Program-made: the position numbers and the translations under genes
From: Rhodoferax sediminis
GTDB taxonomy: Bacteria > Pseudomonadota > Gammaproteobacteria > Burkholderiales > Burkholderiaceae_C
Direction of reading: 5' to 3'
Length of the DNA stretch: 64,000 nt
Assembly (NCBI RefSeq): GCF_006970865.1
Contig: NZ_CP035503.1
Span: 124,001 to 188,000, forward strand
The notes under the pieces: generated by a model
The model's input: only the letters and a program-made list of their open reading frames with translations
Database searches by the model: none
Told to the model about the DNA's origin: nothing
Part shown: one piece after another, positions 63,315-64,000 of the stretch
How the letters are laid out: every line of letters starts with the position of its first letter
Numbering within the stretch: the stretch's first letter is position 1

Positions 63315-64000
63315 TCAGGCCCTGCGCGCCGGCGCCGGCGCCAGCACCGAGCCGATCGCCGCCACCATCAGCACCACGGCCGTCCAGTCCTGCCAGTGCA
63401 GCACCTCGTGCAGCCATACGGCGCCGCTGAACACGCCCAGGATGGGGATGAGCATCACGCTCAGCGTGGAGGCCACCGGCGGCAGGCCGCGCGCCAGGGA
63501 GAACCACGCGGCCTGGGCCAAGCCGAAGACCAGCACGGCATTGAACAGGATCGCGGCCCAGGTCGCGCCGGACGGCGTCTTCCACTGCGATGCCTCGAAC
63601 AGCAGGGCCAGCAACGTCATGACGATGGTGGACAGCGCCGTCATCCAGAACGACAGCGTGAGCGTGGCCACCGGCAGGGTCGTGCGGCGCAGCATCTGCG
63701 TGCCGACCGCCCAGGCGGCGGCTGCAACCAGGGCCTCCATCACGCCCAGCGGGCTGCCCGTGAGGTGCGTGAATTCGTACCACAGCAGCAGCACCACGCC
63801 GGCGCCCGCCGCCACCACGCCGGCCCAGGCGCGCGGCAGCATCTTGTTGCCAAAGAACAGGGCGCCCAGCACGGCCGAGAAGATCGGCATGGTGTAGCCC
63901 AGGATCGCCGCGCGCCCGCTGGACAGCGACTTCACGGCCAGGATGATCAGGCCCTGCCAGATAAACATGTTGGCGAAGGCCAGCCAGAACAGCTCGCGCC
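63315..64000 (-). CDS. EamA/DMT family transporter, partial (5' end outside window)
   Basis: The frame is open to the right edge (RELFWLAFANMFIWQGL precedes the first internal Met), so at least 228 residues of the C-terminal part are present. It has about seven or eight membrane helices and the EamA repeat features (LSSGRAAILGYTMPIFSAVLGALFFGN and PPVASTLSVMLIPILGVFSGAVWLHEVL). These drug/metabolite exporters move amino acids or other small molecules; the substrate cannot be assigned. It converges on dadA with 22 bp between stops. Confidence 0.9.
   Translation of the reverse strand, partial: RELFWLAFANMFIWQGLIILAVKSLSSGRAAILGYTMPIFSAVLGALFFGNKMLPRAWAGVVAAGAGVVLLLWYEFTHLTGSPLGVMEALVAAAAWAVGTQMLRRTTLPVATLTLSFWMTALSTIVMTLLALLFEASQWKTPSGATWAAILFNAVLVFGLAQAAWFSLARGLPPVASTLSVMLIPILGVFSGAVWLHEVLHWQDWTAVVLMVAAIGSVLAPAPARRA

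Overview
The window is GC-rich chromosomal DNA from a betaproteobacterium, most likely family Comamonadaceae (Burkholderiales). The evidence is the gene content and neighbourhoods (glnE/yhdP, smg-dprA, pgk/pyk/fba/purC, yajC-secD-secF followed by a DUF1631 gene), the strong GC bias at third codon positions, and several dispersed repeat families. No rRNA, tRNA or CRISPR array was seen.

Layout. 1-3150 is the end of a mobile island: a partial gene at the left edge with a YPPKAI domain like the N-terminal head of ScoMcrA-type HNH endonucleases, about 1.8 kb of gene-poor sequence, and a tyrosine integrase whose start lies beside a perfect 13-7-13 inverted repeat at the end of moaC. 3155-22326 is core genome: moaC, a BepA-like M48 protease, a small four-helix membrane protein, terC behind a yybP-ykoY manganese riboswitch, small DUF genes, yaeQ, purB, a glutathione transferase, glnE, yhdP, a nitrilase-family amidohydrolase, a two-component system and mltA. 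22282-23072 is a vapBC toxin-antitoxin module flanked by a diverged copy of the mltA 3' end. 23204-28464 is an archaic (Csu-type) chaperone-usher pilus operon. 28718-32975 is an Lrp/AsnC regulator divergent from a fused indolepyruvate ferredoxin oxidoreductase gene that carries a frameshift. 33084-34800 is a cobalt-type nitrile hydratase operon. 34928-63292 is mostly housekeeping: yajC-secD-secF, DUF1631, smg, dprA, a LysM protein, def, a double BamE-like lipoprotein, fmt, azlCD, pgk, pyk, fba, purC, a CnoX-like thioredoxin, purE-purK, tsaC/sua5, an SGNH-like lipoprotein, dacB, tsaB-rimI-udg, a DUF1810 gene, and a second Lrp divergent from dadA. The window ends inside an EamA transporter gene.

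Working together: purB, purC, purE and purK serve purine synthesis; pgk, pyk and fba serve glycolysis; tsaB, tsaC and rimI serve tRNA t6A formation and ribosomal protein acetylation; the two Lrp regulators each face an amino-acid catabolic gene (indolepyruvate oxidation, D-amino-acid oxidation).

The most unusual signal is a dispersed sequence of about 55 bp that lies inside the reading frames of at least six, probably seven, housekeeping genes (moaC, dprA, fmt, the CnoX-like gene, purK, tsaB, udg) and forms the 3' ends of others. It is read in several frames and on both strands, and it brings AT-rich codons into GC-rich genes. A second palindromic family separates operon genes and is translated as an N-terminal extension of PurK. 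Other points of interest are a 19-residue membrane microprotein with a clear ribosome binding site, an SGNH-family lipoprotein lacking its expected catalytic residues, and the vapBC insertion scar. All family assignments come from reading the sequence; no database search was run.
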